Notes: generated from the sequence alone by a model not told the origin. A DNA stretch of 61,777 bases from CAYSNP01 sp964432485 (GCA_964432485.1 CAYSNP010000006.1:1-61777); one strand, 5' to 3'. Shown: positions 15,279 through 24,062, counted from the first letter of the stretch. Numbers and translations are program-made.

Positions 15279-16137
15279 TGTCCCCTCCTAGTGCCCTAAT
15301 AATACTTTTAGTAAGAGTATCTACATTTAACGGAACGGTATCAAGAGGTATGCCTTTTTCCTTTAACAAATTGGCGATATTTATGCTGTGAGGTATATCC
15401 AGCCCAATTTCTCTTAACTTATCCGAATACGCAAAGACTTTTGTAGGCGTGGTATCATATAGTATGCTCCCCTCGTTCATAACTACAATTCTATTGGCAA
15501 ATTCAGCGATTTCGTCTATATTATGGCTTATCATTATCACGGTCTTAACCCATTTTCGCCGCAAATTATCAATAAGGGCGAGTATTTCTCTTTTGCCGCT
15601 GGGGTCCAGTCCGGAGGTAGGCTCGTCAAGCACAAGTATACGGGGTTTTGCGGCAAGCACGCCGGCAATTGCCACCCGCCTTTTTTGCCCGCCGGAAAGG
15701 TCAAAAGGCGAACGGTCTTTGATTTGCTCAAAATCCAAACCCACCAACTCCAAACTTTGGCGGGCATTAGCCAGGATTTCCTCTTTGCTGTACCCAAAGT
15801 TTTTAGGGGCAAAAGATACATCTTTTAGCACTGTTTCGTCAAAAAGCTGATACTCGGGGTATTGAAATACCATACCTATGTAAGAGCGTAGGCGTAATAA
15901 ATCTGCCTTTCTGCTGGTCAGGTCTATATCATAAACTTTTATGCTGCCTAACCCTTTTCTTAACTTAATCAAACCGTTAATATGCTGTATCAAAGTGCTT
16001 TTGCCCGAGCCGGTAGGTCCGATAATGCCTAAAAAATCTCCTTCATTTATGGTAAGGTCAATATCTTTTAAGGCATGCCTTTGAAAAGGCGAGCCCGTCA
16101 TATATGTGAAGTTTAAGCCCTTGATTTCAATTGACAT
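15271..16137 (-). CDS. ecfA2: ECF transporter ATP-binding protein A2
   Basis: A 288-residue ABC ATPase: Walker A GPTGSGKST near residue 40, Q-loop GMVFQYPEYQLFDETVLKDV, signature LSGGQKRRVAIAG near 145 and Walker B ILVLDEPTSGLD. The YPE(Y)QLF Q-loop region is typical of the A2 paralogue. It overlaps ecfA1 by 25 bp and is the second gene of ecfA1-ecfA2-ecfT-truA. Confidence 0.93.
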   Translation of the reverse strand: MSIEIKGLNFTYMTGSPFQRHALKDIDLTINEGDFLGIIGPTGSGKSTLIQHINGLIKLRKGLGSIKVYDIDLTSRKADLLRLRSYIGMVFQYPEYQLFDETVLKDVSFAPKNFGYSKEEILANARQSLELVGLDFEQIKDRSPFDLSGGQKRRVAIAGVLAAKPRILVLDEPTSGLDPSGKREILALIDNLRRKWVKTVIMISHNIDEIAEFANRIVVMNEGSILYDTTPTKVFAYSDKLREIGLDIPHSINIANLLKEKGIPLDTVPLNVDTLTKSIIRALGGDNG

Positions 16138-16955
16138 ATATCCTCTGCCAACTCCTCGTCTGTTAATGCTCTGCCCACAGGGTAACCTGCCTGCTTTAGG
16201 TTAAGGCTGACTTGTCCTGCAACAGGCAATCTAAGGTCTACGCCCTCAAGCATAGTTTCGGATTCAAATACCTCTCGGGGCGGCGCAACTTTAACTATCT
16301 TACCGTCATACATTACAGCCACTCTGTGGCTGGCTATTGCCTCATCCATATAATGGGTAATCAGGACAATAGTCATACCTTTTTCTTTATTAAGATACTG
16401 TATAGTGCCCAGCACTTCCGCCCTGCCTCTGGGGTCTAGCATAGAGGTAGCTTCATCCAGTATCAGCACTTTTGGCAGCATTGCAAGTATGCCCGCAATG
16501 GCTATCCTTTGCTTTTGACCGCCTGAGAGCTTAAAAGGAGTGTGCTTGCGAAACTCTGTCATTTTTACCGCCGCAAGTGCCCAATCTACCCTTCTTGCTA
16601 TTTCTTCTCTTTCTATCCCCAGATTTTCAGGTCCAAAAGCCAGATCGTCTTCTATTATAGACGCTACCATTTGGCTATCGGGATTTTGAAAAACCATACC
16701 TACATTTTTTCTTATCTCAAAGATATGCTCTTCGCTTGTCGTATCGTAGCCGCAAGAAACAACGCTGCCCGTATCCGGCTGCAAAAACCCGTTAAGCAGC
16801 TTTGCAAGCGTACTTTTGCCCGAACCGTTATGCCCAAGCAAGGTTAAAAACTCACCTTCATAAATATCTAAAGTGATGTCCTCAACCCCTTTTTGCACGG
16901 TTTCTTGCAGTTTGTAGCTGTAGCTTACGCCTTTAAGTTCTATGATTTTTTTCAT
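16113..16955 (-). CDS. ecfA1: ECF transporter ATP-binding protein A1
   Basis: A 280-residue ABC ATPase: Walker A GHNGSGKST, Q-loop GMVFQNPDSQMVASIIEDDL, signature LSGGQKQRIAIAG, Walker B VLILDEATSMLD. I chose ATG 16955 (MKKIIELKG); a GTG at 16973 also opens the frame. No clear SD precedes either. TATACT lies only 6-7 nt before the ATG on this strand, so the transcript could be leaderless or nearly so. Confidence 0.92.
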   Translation of the reverse strand: MKKIIELKGVSYSYKLQETVQKGVEDITLDIYEGEFLTLLGHNGSGKSTLAKLLNGFLQPDTGSVVSCGYDTTSEEHIFEIRKNVGMVFQNPDSQMVASIIEDDLAFGPENLGIEREEIARRVDWALAAVKMTEFRKHTPFKLSGGQKQRIAIAGILAMLPKVLILDEATSMLDPRGRAEVLGTIQYLNKEKGMTIVLITHYMDEAIASHRVAVMYDGKIVKVAPPREVFESETMLEGVDLRLPVAGQVSLNLKQAGYPVGRALTDEELAEDICQLKSRA

Positions 16956-17131
16956 ATAATGAAAGTATAACACAAAATGTTTTTATTACATAATGAATGG
17001 CAGTAAAAATGCATTTTTTGTAAATACAAACATTCTATAATTATACTGCCTAGCGCAGTATCATAAGAAGCATTTCCATAATCGGCAAGAATATGATATA
17101 ATATTTATATAATTAAATAAAGGTGTGGTAT

Positions 17132-17509
17132 ATGAAAAAGTTGACCTATACAATGGAAAATTATCTTGAAGCTATCTACGAGTTAAGCAAAGAAAAAAAC
17201 TTTGCACGTATTTCGGATATTGCCGAGAGACTAAGCGTTTCTAAGGCCAGCGCTAGTAACGCTATGCGGACGCTAATGGCAAAAGGACTTGTAATAAGCG
17301 AGAAATACAGAGAGATATATCTTACCGAAGAAGGCAAGAAGATTGCTGAGTTAACTTCATTCAAACACCAAACTATAAAAAATTTTTTTATAGATATTCT
17401 TAATATTGATTTTGACATAGCCGATTCGGACGCCTGCGCAATAGAGCATGTTATCAGTCAAGAATCTGTTATCGCTATGGAAAACTATCTCAAAATACAC
17501 AAAAAATAA
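17132..17509 (+). CDS. DtxR/MntR-family metal-dependent regulator
   Basis: A 125-residue regulator with an N-terminal winged helix (YTMENYLEAIYELS, then LSVSKASASNAMRTL as recognition region) and a dimerisation/metal-binding helix region that includes E and H residues (CAIEHVISQES). It is shorter than classical DtxR and lacks the SH3-like domain, as MntR does. ATG 17132 fits the SD AAAGGTG. It converges with the feo operon, making it the likely iron-responsive repressor of that operon through the dyad at 20531-20550. That link is inferred. Confidence 0.8.
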   Translation: MKKLTYTMENYLEAIYELSKEKNFARISDIAERLSVSKASASNAMRTLMAKGLVISEKYREIYLTEEGKKIAELTSFKHQTIKNFFIDILNIDFDIADSDACAIEHVISQESVIAMENYLKIHKK

Positions 17510-17560
17510 ACCTCTGTTACAAGCAAGGTTAATTCTTTTGCAAAATAAAAATCATTAAGA

Positions 17561-17589
17561 AAAAGGAGTAGCTCAAGTCCACTCCTTTT
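17561..17589. terminator. Bidirectional terminator between the DtxR-like gene and the feo operon
   Basis: AAAAGGAGT (17561-17569) and ACTCCTTTT (17581-17589) form a 9-bp stem with an 11-nt loop between two convergent units; A and T runs flank both sides. Confidence 0.7.
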
Positions 17590-17610
17590 ACGGTTAAATT
17601 TATCTGGCCA

Positions 17611-17790
17611 TCACTTATTATCTTTTTTATCGGCCTTATAAGCATTGAATGGGCAATCGTTGCAGCATTCGTAGCAGGAGCTACAGAAGCCGCTGCCTTT
17701 GCCTTTTACCTTTCGCCTTATTGCGGCTCCGACAACGCCTACTACTATCAATGTACAAACAACAATTAATGCAATTTCAAAAAGCCCCAT
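17611..17790 (-). CDS. FeoB-associated Cys-rich membrane protein
   Basis: A 59-residue protein. It begins MGLFEIALIVVCTLIVVGVV, a single membrane helix, followed by a basic stretch RRKVKGKG and a cytoplasmic cysteine cluster CSSCYECCNDCPF, then a charged tail. This is the pattern of the small FeoB-associated proteins at the end of feo operons in Firmicutes. The ATG lies inside the 3' end of feoB (14-bp overlap), so it is translated with it. Its role may be iron handling at the inner face of the FeoB pore; not established. Confidence 0.85.
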   Translation of the reverse strand: MGLFEIALIVVCTLIVVGVVGAAIRRKVKGKGSGFCSSCYECCNDCPFNAYKADKKDNK

Positions 17791-20059
17791 ATTGCGCCTT
17801 CTTTTTCTTAAAAGTGTATTCCTTTTTGTTTAAGAATATTATTGTCAAAACTGCCAGAACTGTAATGGCAATGATTATAAACAGAGACCACCACCATGTG
17901 CCTATAACATACACTATAGTGCCTACTATATAAGAAGATAATAACCAAAACATTAAAGTTGCGTTGAATCTCTTTTGGTCTTTAAGCTCAGCTTTGGCAG
18001 TAGCGACAGCGGCAAAGCAGGGTATTGTGGTCATATTGAACGCAATAAATGATATCAACGCAGGTACTGTTATTCCAGTTGCGGCGATCATTTCGACAAC
18101 AGAGTCGATGCCTTCTAGAGCCTCGTTGGGAGCAAAGCCTGCCGTAATGCAGGCAGCAAGCGTGCCGAAGGTTGCTATTACGTTTTCCTTTGCGATAAGT
18201 CCGGTTACGGCAGCTACAACGAATACCCAGCCCCAGCTGTTAAGCTGACTGCCAAAGCCGAGAGGCGTAAACAAAGGACGAAGCAGTTGTCCGATGCCGG
18301 CAAGAATGCTTTGATCTATTAATTCGTTAGGCAAGAATTCCCAACCCCAGCTGAAGTGACTTATGACCCAAATTACAATTGTGGAAGCAAGTATAATGGT
18401 AAAGGCTTTTTTTACGAAGTGTTTGGCTTTATCCCACAGGTGGAGCATAAGGCTTTTGAATTGAGGAGAATGGTATGACGGAAGTTCCATAATAAAGGGA
18501 GGAACCTCACCTTTAAGTGTTGTGTTCCGCAAGAAGAGCACCGAAACTATTGCTGTGGCGATACCGAGAAGGTACATTGAATAGGTTATAATTTCGGCGC
18601 TACCGATTTTGAAGACCATTACTATACCGCCTGCTATTGCAGTAAGAATAGGCAGCTTTGCGCCGCAGCTGAAGAAAGGAATAACTCTTATGGTTGCAGA
18701 ACGCTCGTTGTCGTCTGCCAAAGTACGGGTATTAATCATAGCGGGAATGGAGCAGCCAAAGCCCATAATCATAGGCATAAATGCGCGCCCTGAGAGTCCG
18801 AATTTACGAAAGATGCGATCGAGTATAAATGCTATACGGGCCATATAACCGCTGTCTTCAAGTATGGAGAAAAAAAGGAACAGAACAAGAATTTGAGGCA
18901 GGAACGAAAGCACTGCAAACAAGCCGCCCAAGATACCGTCTACAATAAATCCTGCTGCCCAATCTGCGACTGCGCCTTCCATTGCACTTGCTACAAGGTC
19001 GCTGAGCCCTGTCATGCTTATATCTAAAAAATTGAACAGAATAACACCCGGTGAGAAAATCGATCCTTCGCCGAACATTCCTTCGTAGAAGCTGCCCTCT
19101 AGCGTTATAAAGTCCTCAGAAAGCACGCCCATTGCACCGAGATACAGAAAGTCCTCGCTAAAGGTAAGGTGGAATATCGCAAAAAGTATGACAAGGAATA
19201 TGGGAATACCCCAAATTCTGTGAGTGAGCACTCTGTCCACCTTGTCCGATTTTGTAAGGTTTTCGATTTTGTGGCTTGCGGGCCTTGTAAGAACAGGCGA
19301 AAAGTTTTTGGATATGTACTTATATCGACTGTCAGCAACAAAGGCTTCGAAATCTGAACCGAACGTGCTGTCGGAGAATGTCGTTTTGAATTTGTCTATT
19401 ATTTTGACCAGATCGCCATGGTCAGCCACTTCAAGCGGATCCATTTCGATAAGCTTGATTGCGTGAAAGAGAACATTTGATACTTTAGAAGTTTCCGTTA
19501 AGGCAATTTTGACATCGTTTATTAGGTGTCCGAGTGAAGAAGACTTGAAAATGGTGCTTCCCTTACGATCGGACTTGGATGCCTGATAAGCTCTTTTCAT
19601 TAATAAATCTATTCCCTTGCTCTTTAAAGCGGAGATTTCGATAACGGGGATTCCCAGCTTTTCTTCTAGCTTCTGCGAGTTTATTTTTTCATCATTTTTT
19701 TTGACTTGGTCCATCATGTTGAGGGCGACAACTACAGGCACATCTATTTCCATAAGCTGGGTGGTGAGATAAAGGTTACGCTCCAAATTCGTTGCATCCA
19801 CTATATTAATGACGCAGTTAGGCTTCTCGTTAAGAATAAAATTGCGAGATATTACCTCTTCTGGGGTATAAGGCGATAAGCTGTAAATGCCCGGAAGATC
19901 TACTATCGATACGGGCTTGGCGCATTTTTTATATACGCCTTCCCTTTTGTCAACGGTTACTCCCGGCCAATTACCTACATGCGTCGTTGATCCGGTAAGA
20001 GTGTTAAACAACGTTGTTTTGCCGCTGTTGGGGTTGCCTGCCAGTGCAAACTTAAGCAT
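17777..20059 (-). CDS. feoB: Ferrous iron transporter FeoB
   Basis: A 760-residue inner-membrane Fe2+ transporter. The N-terminal G domain has GNPNSGKTTLFN, the G3 motif DLPGIYSLSP and NMMD, followed by a helical GDI-like domain (about 170-280) and a membrane part with two Gate motifs; the CSIPA and SCGAKLPI segments are visible. Composition differs from its neighbours: nine GATC sites occur here (for example 18086, 18313, 18817, 19062, 19411, 19438, 19567, 19897 and 19989), against ten in the rest of the window. This suggests transfer from a genome that does not avoid GATC. Confidence 0.96.
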   Translation of the reverse strand: MLKFALAGNPNSGKTTLFNTLTGSTTHVGNWPGVTVDKREGVYKKCAKPVSIVDLPGIYSLSPYTPEEVISRNFILNEKPNCVINIVDATNLERNLYLTTQLMEIDVPVVVALNMMDQVKKNDEKINSQKLEEKLGIPVIEISALKSKGIDLLMKRAYQASKSDRKGSTIFKSSSLGHLINDVKIALTETSKVSNVLFHAIKLIEMDPLEVADHGDLVKIIDKFKTTFSDSTFGSDFEAFVADSRYKYISKNFSPVLTRPASHKIENLTKSDKVDRVLTHRIWGIPIFLVILFAIFHLTFSEDFLYLGAMGVLSEDFITLEGSFYEGMFGEGSIFSPGVILFNFLDISMTGLSDLVASAMEGAVADWAAGFIVDGILGGLFAVLSFLPQILVLFLFFSILEDSGYMARIAFILDRIFRKFGLSGRAFMPMIMGFGCSIPAMINTRTLADDNERSATIRVIPFFSCGAKLPILTAIAGGIVMVFKIGSAEIITYSMYLLGIATAIVSVLFLRNTTLKGEVPPFIMELPSYHSPQFKSLMLHLWDKAKHFVKKAFTIILASTIVIWVISHFSWGWEFLPNELIDQSILAGIGQLLRPLFTPLGFGSQLNSWGWVFVVAAVTGLIAKENVIATFGTLAACITAGFAPNEALEGIDSVVEMIAATGITVPALISFIAFNMTTIPCFAAVATAKAELKDQKRFNATLMFWLLSSYIVGTIVYVIGTWWWSLFIIIAITVLAVLTIIFLNKKEYTFKKKKAQYGAF

Positions 20060-20288
20060 TTTCCACCTCCATAATTACATATGCGGCCTCGGTTTTGCGC
20101 AGAGTAAGCTCGTATCCTCTTATGGTTACCTCCAGCGGGTCGCCAAGCGGTGCCTTTTTTCGCAGAATTACCTCTGCCCCCGGCGTTACACCCATGTCGA
20201 ACAAACGACGACGGATTTTACCTTCTCCATCGACGGTTTTAATGGTGCCTTTTTCACCAAGGTTGAATTGTTCCAAATTTTTTAACAT
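20052..20288 (-). CDS. feoA: FeoA-domain protein
   Basis: A 78-residue SH3-like FeoA protein (LGEKGTIKTVDGEGKIRRRL, GVTPGAEVILRKKAPLGDPL), a small cytosolic partner of FeoB. It overlaps feoB by 8 bp and the upstream feoA-like gene by 7 bp. Confidence 0.9.
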   Translation of the reverse strand: MLKNLEQFNLGEKGTIKTVDGEGKIRRRLFDMGVTPGAEVILRKKAPLGDPLEVTIRGYELTLRKTEAAYVIMEVENA

Positions 20289-20512
20289 AGTGCCTCCTTT
20301 ATTATTACCAGTATTTTTCCGGTAATCTGATTATCTAGAGCCAGCCTGCCGTCCTTTACGATACAGATGCTGTTGCCTCTCGAGCGTAAAACAACTATAA
20401 TATCCGAATCTATTGTAATCCCTAGGCTTTCGAGGTGCTTTTTAGTCTTTTCTTCAGCGAGAATTTTGACAATTTTTAGCTTTATGTTTGTTGGCGCAAT
20501 TGTTAGCGGCAT
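20282..20512 (-). CDS. FeoA-like protein, first gene of the feo operon
   Basis: A 76-residue FeoA-type domain (LESLGITIDSDIIVVLRSRGNSICIVKDGRLALD). Two feoA genes before feoB are common in Clostridia. The SD AGGAG sits about 10 nt before the ATG at 20512. It is the promoter-proximal gene of feoA-feoA-feoB-Cys-rich protein. Confidence 0.85.
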   Translation of the reverse strand: MPLTIAPTNIKLKIVKILAEEKTKKHLESLGITIDSDIIVVLRSRGNSICIVKDGRLALDNQITGKILVIIKEALC

Positions 20513-20530
20513 TTCGAAAAAACTCCTAGA

Positions 20531-20550
20531 ATGTTAGATTACGCTAACAT
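20531..20550. promoter_or_regulatory. Probable metal-regulator operator of the feo operon
   Basis: Perfect dyad ATGTTAG-attacg-CTAACAT overlapping the -10 box of the feo promoter. A further half site TAACATTATG lies within the promoter spacer (20564-20573). Its position would block RNA polymerase, as expected for a DtxR/MntR-type repressor charged with Fe2+. The regulator is probably the gene at 17132. Confidence 0.6.
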
Positions 20551-20577
20551 GTTATCACAGCTCTAACATTATGTCAA
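20549..20577 (-). promoter_or_regulatory. Promoter of the feo operon
   Basis: Reverse-strand TTGACA (20572-20577), 17-bp spacer, TAACAT (20549-20554), overlapped by the dyad at 20531-20550. Confidence 0.75.
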
Positions 20578-20785
20578 CAAATTATCATAATCTTTTTTAA
20601 ATTTTTTTAAAAACAAAGCCTAAAGCGACACAGTAACTTTTTTGTTTAATGTTTGTTAAGAAATATTTATTCTGAAAGGTGTGCATTTTTAAAAATTTTG
20701 TTCAGAAGCTATCATTCGATACATGCGACAAGTAAGTTTAAAATCTACACAAAGAGTTAAATTGATACCTTATTGATTAAATCAA

Positions 20786-20814
20786 TTGACAAAACCGCAT
20801 ATATGCTATAAACT
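20786..20814 (+). promoter_or_regulatory. Promoter of the type III glutamine synthetase gene
   Basis: TTGACA at 20786-20791 with TAAACT at 20809-20814 (17-bp spacer); an alternative -10 TATAAA at 20807 would give 15 bp. The rest of the interval 20578-20785 is A/T-rich with no gene or other motif that I can support. Confidence 0.6.
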
Positions 20815-20823
20815 ATTTCACGT

Positions 20824-20855
20824 AGGCGCTGGGTAAACTTGTGGCGCCTTTTTTT
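20824..20855 (+). terminator. Terminator-like hairpin in the glnA leader
   Basis: AGGCGC (20824-20829) pairs with GCGCCT (20844-20849) around a 14-nt loop, followed by seven T. It lies just after the predicted transcript start and 24 nt before the glnA ATG, with no upstream gene on this strand to terminate. It could be an attenuator or a 5' stabilising hairpin. Confidence 0.6.
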
Positions 20856-20878
20856 GAAAAGCAAGCGAGGAGGTAACA

Positions 20879-22969
20879 ATGTTAAAGGTAACAGAATTGT
20901 TTGGCAGTATGGTTTTTAACGATAAGGAAATGAAATCCCGCCTACCTCAAGATGTTTACAATGCTTTTATTAAGACCAGTAAAGGCGGCGAGCCGCTGGA
21001 TTCTAACTTGGCTAATCATATAGCTTTGGCAATGAAAGAGTGGGCGCTGGAAAAGGGTGCTACGCATTATACTCATTGGTTTCAGCCTATGACGGGTATG
21101 ACTGCCGAAAAGCACGATAGTTTTATTAGCCCTAAGAGCGACGGAACTGCGTTAATGGAGTTTTCGGGCAAGGAATTGATTCAAGGTGAGCCTGACGCAT
21201 CCAGCTTTCCTTCCGGAGGGCTAAGGGCTACTTTTGAAGCCCGGGGCTATACAGCTTGGGACCCTACCAGCAATGCATTTATCAAAGACGGTACGCTTTG
21301 CATACCCACCGCATTTTGCTCTTACGGAGGGCATGCGCTTGATAAAAAAACGCCGTTACTGCGCTCTATGGAAGTGCTGAATAAGCAAGCGCTCCGTATT
21401 TTGCGCCTTTTTGGCAATGATAGCATAAAAAAGGTAACCAGCACGGTAGGGCCTGAACAAGAATATTTTCTAATAGATAAAAAAGTATACGAGCAACGAG
21501 CGGACCTTATATATACGGGCAGGACTTTATTTGGCGCAAAGCCGCCTAAAGGACAAGAGTTAGAAGACCATTATTTTGGCGCAATACGCACCAGAGTGCT
21601 TAACTATATGCAAGACTTGGATGTAGCGCTATGGGAATTGGGTGTCAATGCAAAGACCCGACATAATGAAGTTGCGCCCGGACAACACGAGCTTGCGCCT
21701 ATTTATACCACTGCCAATGTAGCCACAGACCACAATCAGCTTACTATGGAAATTATGAAAAAGGTAGCCATAAAGCATGATTTGGTATGCCTGCTGCACG
21801 AAAAGCCATTTGACGGAGTCAATGGCAGCGGCAAGCATAACAATTGGTCTATGATTACGGATACAGGCATTAACTTATTAGAGCCGGGCACTACTCCGGA
21901 GGATAATGCACAATTTCTGCTATTTTTAACCGCAATGATAGTAGCGGTGGACACTCATCAAGATTTGCTGCGTATCTCCTCTGCCAGCGCAAATAATGAC
22001 CTAAGATTAGGTGCAAACGAAGCCCCGCCCGCTATTGTATCCATTTATTTGGGCGAGGAGCTGACAGATATTATAGATGCGCTGATAAAGGGCATTAAAT
22101 GCAATGGCAAAAGCAAAAAGAATTTGGAAATAGGCGTAGATGTAATACCAAAAATCCCTAAGGACACCACCGACCGCAACCGCACTTCGCCTTTTGCCTT
22201 TACAGGCAATAAGTTTGAATTCCGTATGGTGGGCTCTTCCTTTTCCATAGCAAAGCCCAATACTATTATTAACACTATTGCGGCGGAAGCCCTTGATAAG
22301 TTTGCCTCCGAATTAGAAAGCGTGTCGGCGGAAAGGTTTGTAGATGCGCTGGATAATCTTATTCGCACCAATCTAAATGCGCATAAGCGGATTATTTTCA
22401 ATGGCAACAATTATTGTGATGATTGGGTAGCGGAAGCGCATAAGAGAGGTTTGCTCAATTTGCGTAGCACCCCTGAGGCAATTTCGCATCTTATTGACGA
22501 AAAGAATCTTAATCTTTTTGCCAAGTACAATGTATATTCGCATGAAGAGCTGCTTTCACGCTATGATATTTTGCTGGAAAACTATTCTACAACCATTCGC
22601 ATAGAAGCACTTGCCACTTTGGAAATTGCCCGCCGCCAAATTTTGCAAGCGGTAGAGGATTACACCTTAAATCTTACGGAAATAGCAAAAAATAAAAAAA
22701 TCCTTGCCATAGATAATAATTTGGAGTTGATATTGCTTGATAATATTAGCAAGCTGAGCAGCCAATTCTACAATAAGATTCTTATACTGGAAGAAAAATT
22801 AGAAGATGCTAAGCACAGGAGCAATATTTTGGCTTCCGCTATGAATTACCGCAAAGAAGTTTTCTTTGCTATGCAAGAAGTAAGGCTTATAGCTGACGAA
22901 ATGGAAAGTATTGTCGGCAAAAAGTATTGGCCGCTGCCCTCTTATGGTGATTTGCTGTTTAGCGTTTAG
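20879..22969 (+). CDS. glnN: Type III glutamine synthetase
   Basis: A 696-residue GSIII, the long oxygen-independent form found in Bacteroides and Clostridia. It makes glutamine from glutamate, ammonia and ATP. Family marks are THYTHWFQPMTGMTAEKHDSF near residue 60, the EFSGKELIQGEPDASSFPSG segment, GPEQEYFLID near 198 and NEVAPGQHELAP near 263, all parts of the metal and substrate sites. A strong SD GCGAGGAGG precedes the ATG at 20879. Single gene with its own promoter and a leader hairpin. Confidence 0.96.
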   Translation: MLKVTELFGSMVFNDKEMKSRLPQDVYNAFIKTSKGGEPLDSNLANHIALAMKEWALEKGATHYTHWFQPMTGMTAEKHDSFISPKSDGTALMEFSGKELIQGEPDASSFPSGGLRATFEARGYTAWDPTSNAFIKDGTLCIPTAFCSYGGHALDKKTPLLRSMEVLNKQALRILRLFGNDSIKKVTSTVGPEQEYFLIDKKVYEQRADLIYTGRTLFGAKPPKGQELEDHYFGAIRTRVLNYMQDLDVALWELGVNAKTRHNEVAPGQHELAPIYTTANVATDHNQLTMEIMKKVAIKHDLVCLLHEKPFDGVNGSGKHNNWSMITDTGINLLEPGTTPEDNAQFLLFLTAMIVAVDTHQDLLRISSASANNDLRLGANEAPPAIVSIYLGEELTDIIDALIKGIKCNGKSKKNLEIGVDVIPKIPKDTTDRNRTSPFAFTGNKFEFRMVGSSFSIAKPNTIINTIAAEALDKFASELESVSAERFVDALDNLIRTNLNAHKRIIFNGNNYCDDWVAEAHKRGLLNLRSTPEAISHLIDEKNLNLFAKYNVYSHEELLSRYDILLENYSTTIRIEALATLEIARRQILQAVEDYTLNLTEIAKNKKILAIDNNLELILLDNISKLSSQFYNKILILEEKLEDAKHRSNILASAMNYRKEVFFAMQEVRLIADEMESIVGKKYWPLPSYGDLLFSV

Positions 22970-22979
22970 CCTTTAGCAA

Positions 22980-23663
22980 TTAATTGCAATTGCCATTGTT
23001 TAAGTCCCAATCAATGGGGACTTTTCCTATATCTTGCAATATTTCATTGGCACGGGAAAAGTGGCGGCAGCCAAAAAAGCCTGCAAATGCAGAAAGCGGC
23101 GAGGGATGAGGAGCGGCAAGAATATAATGTGCAGGGTTGGTGATAAGTGCAGTCTTGCTTTTGGCATGAGCGCCCCATAGCATAAATACCATACCTTCAG
23201 CGCGCTCATTTAGCAAAGCAAAGATTTTGTCAGTTAAGGTCTCCCATCCTTTTTTAGTGTGCGACATAGGGCATCCTTCCCTAACTGTTAAGGTGGTGTT
23301 CAAAAGCAGCACTCCTTGCTTTGCCCATTTTGATAAGTTGCCGCTTTTGGGAGCAGGTATGCCTAAATCGGCATTTAACTCTTTGAAAATATTGACTAAG
23401 GAAGGAGGATGCGGGGTGCCCTCTTGCACAGAAAAGCAAAGCCCGTGCGCTTGTCCTCTGCCATGATAGGGGTCTTGGGCTAAAATCACCACTTTGGTAT
23501 CCTTGTAAGAAGAAAACTTTAAGGCGTTAAATATATTGTGCATAGCGGGGTAAACATTATAAGCGCGGTATTCCGCTATTAAGAATTGTCTTAATTCTAG
23601 ATAATATTCTTTTTCGAACTCAGCTTGCAGCAATTGTTGCCAATCGTTTCCTAATTCTACCAC
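22980..23663 (-). CDS. ung: Uracil-DNA glycosylase (family 1)
   Basis: A 227-residue UNG removing uracil from DNA. Motif A ILAQDPYHGRGQAHGLCFSV (Asp of the water-activating loop) is near residue 60; motif B region AAPHPSPLSAF (family consensus HPSPLS with catalytic His) is near 185. The open frame starts on GTG at 23663 with a weak purine-rich SD. Stands alone; a terminator-like hairpin at 23688-23718 separates it from the upstream Cys-rich gene. Confidence 0.95.
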   Translation of the reverse strand: MVELGNDWQQLLQAEFEKEYYLELRQFLIAEYRAYNVYPAMHNIFNALKFSSYKDTKVVILAQDPYHGRGQAHGLCFSVQEGTPHPPSLVNIFKELNADLGIPAPKSGNLSKWAKQGVLLLNTTLTVREGCPMSHTKKGWETLTDKIFALLNERAEGMVFMLWGAHAKSKTALITNPAHYILAAPHPSPLSAFAGFFGCRHFSRANEILQDIGKVPIDWDLNNGNCN

Positions 23664-23687
23664 TCTTCTTTCTTTACCTTATGCAAA

Positions 23688-23718
23688 AATATCCTTAGCC
23701 CAAAAGACTAAGGATATT
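23688..23718 (-). terminator. Terminator after the Cys-rich mini-gene
   Basis: AATATCCTTAG (23688-23698) and its complement CTAAGGATATT (23708-23718) form an 11-bp stem; on the reverse strand it is followed by ATTTTTGC. Confidence 0.75.
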
Positions 23719-23756
23719 CTACCAAACTTTTTATGCTTTTGTCAATTAAGGCTTTA

Positions 23757-23942
23757 TCAAAGGTTGCTGGGGCAAGGATTGGAGGGGCAAGAGCAGCAAC
23801 AGCACATTAGCAAAGCCATACACATGCACATAAATTGATTGCAGTTGCACCCCGGATCATTAGACCCGCAACCGCATCCGCTTCCGTTCCCGCAACAGCA
23901 ACACATAATTAGCATAAGGGGCAAAATATTATTACAACACAT
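23757..23942 (-). CDS. Cysteine-rich mini-protein (18 Cys in 61 residues)
   Basis: A small protein with a very strong SD (AAGGGAGGTTAACCT before ATG), its own downstream terminator and a divergent ArsR gene, so I take it as real. It has two blocks of alike design, LPLMLIMCCCC and CMCMALLMCCCC, separated by a Gly/Asn/Cys linker (CGNGSGCGCGSNDPGCNC). No homologue is recognised. Cysteine density suggests metal binding like a metallothionein, but the hydrophobic Leu/Met stretches before each CCCC are not typical of metallothioneins and could mean membrane contact or a spore-coat role. Confidence 0.7.
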   Translation of the reverse strand: MCCNNILPLMLIMCCCCGNGSGCGCGSNDPGCNCNQFMCMCMALLMCCCCSCPSNPCPSNL

Positions 23943-24062
23943 AGGTTAACCTCCCTTTTTAGACATTTTTCGCTAAAGGATATACAAAACTCCCGAACTA
24001 TTGCAGGGGTTTTAAGTATATAATTAATCTAATATATAAGATATTTTGAGGAGAGCAAGATT

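Noticed and set aside
15449..15850. Long plus-strand frames opposite the ECF ATPases (133, 101 and more residues)
   Set aside because: Antisense shadows of strongly conserved ABC ATPase genes with no SD or family match.
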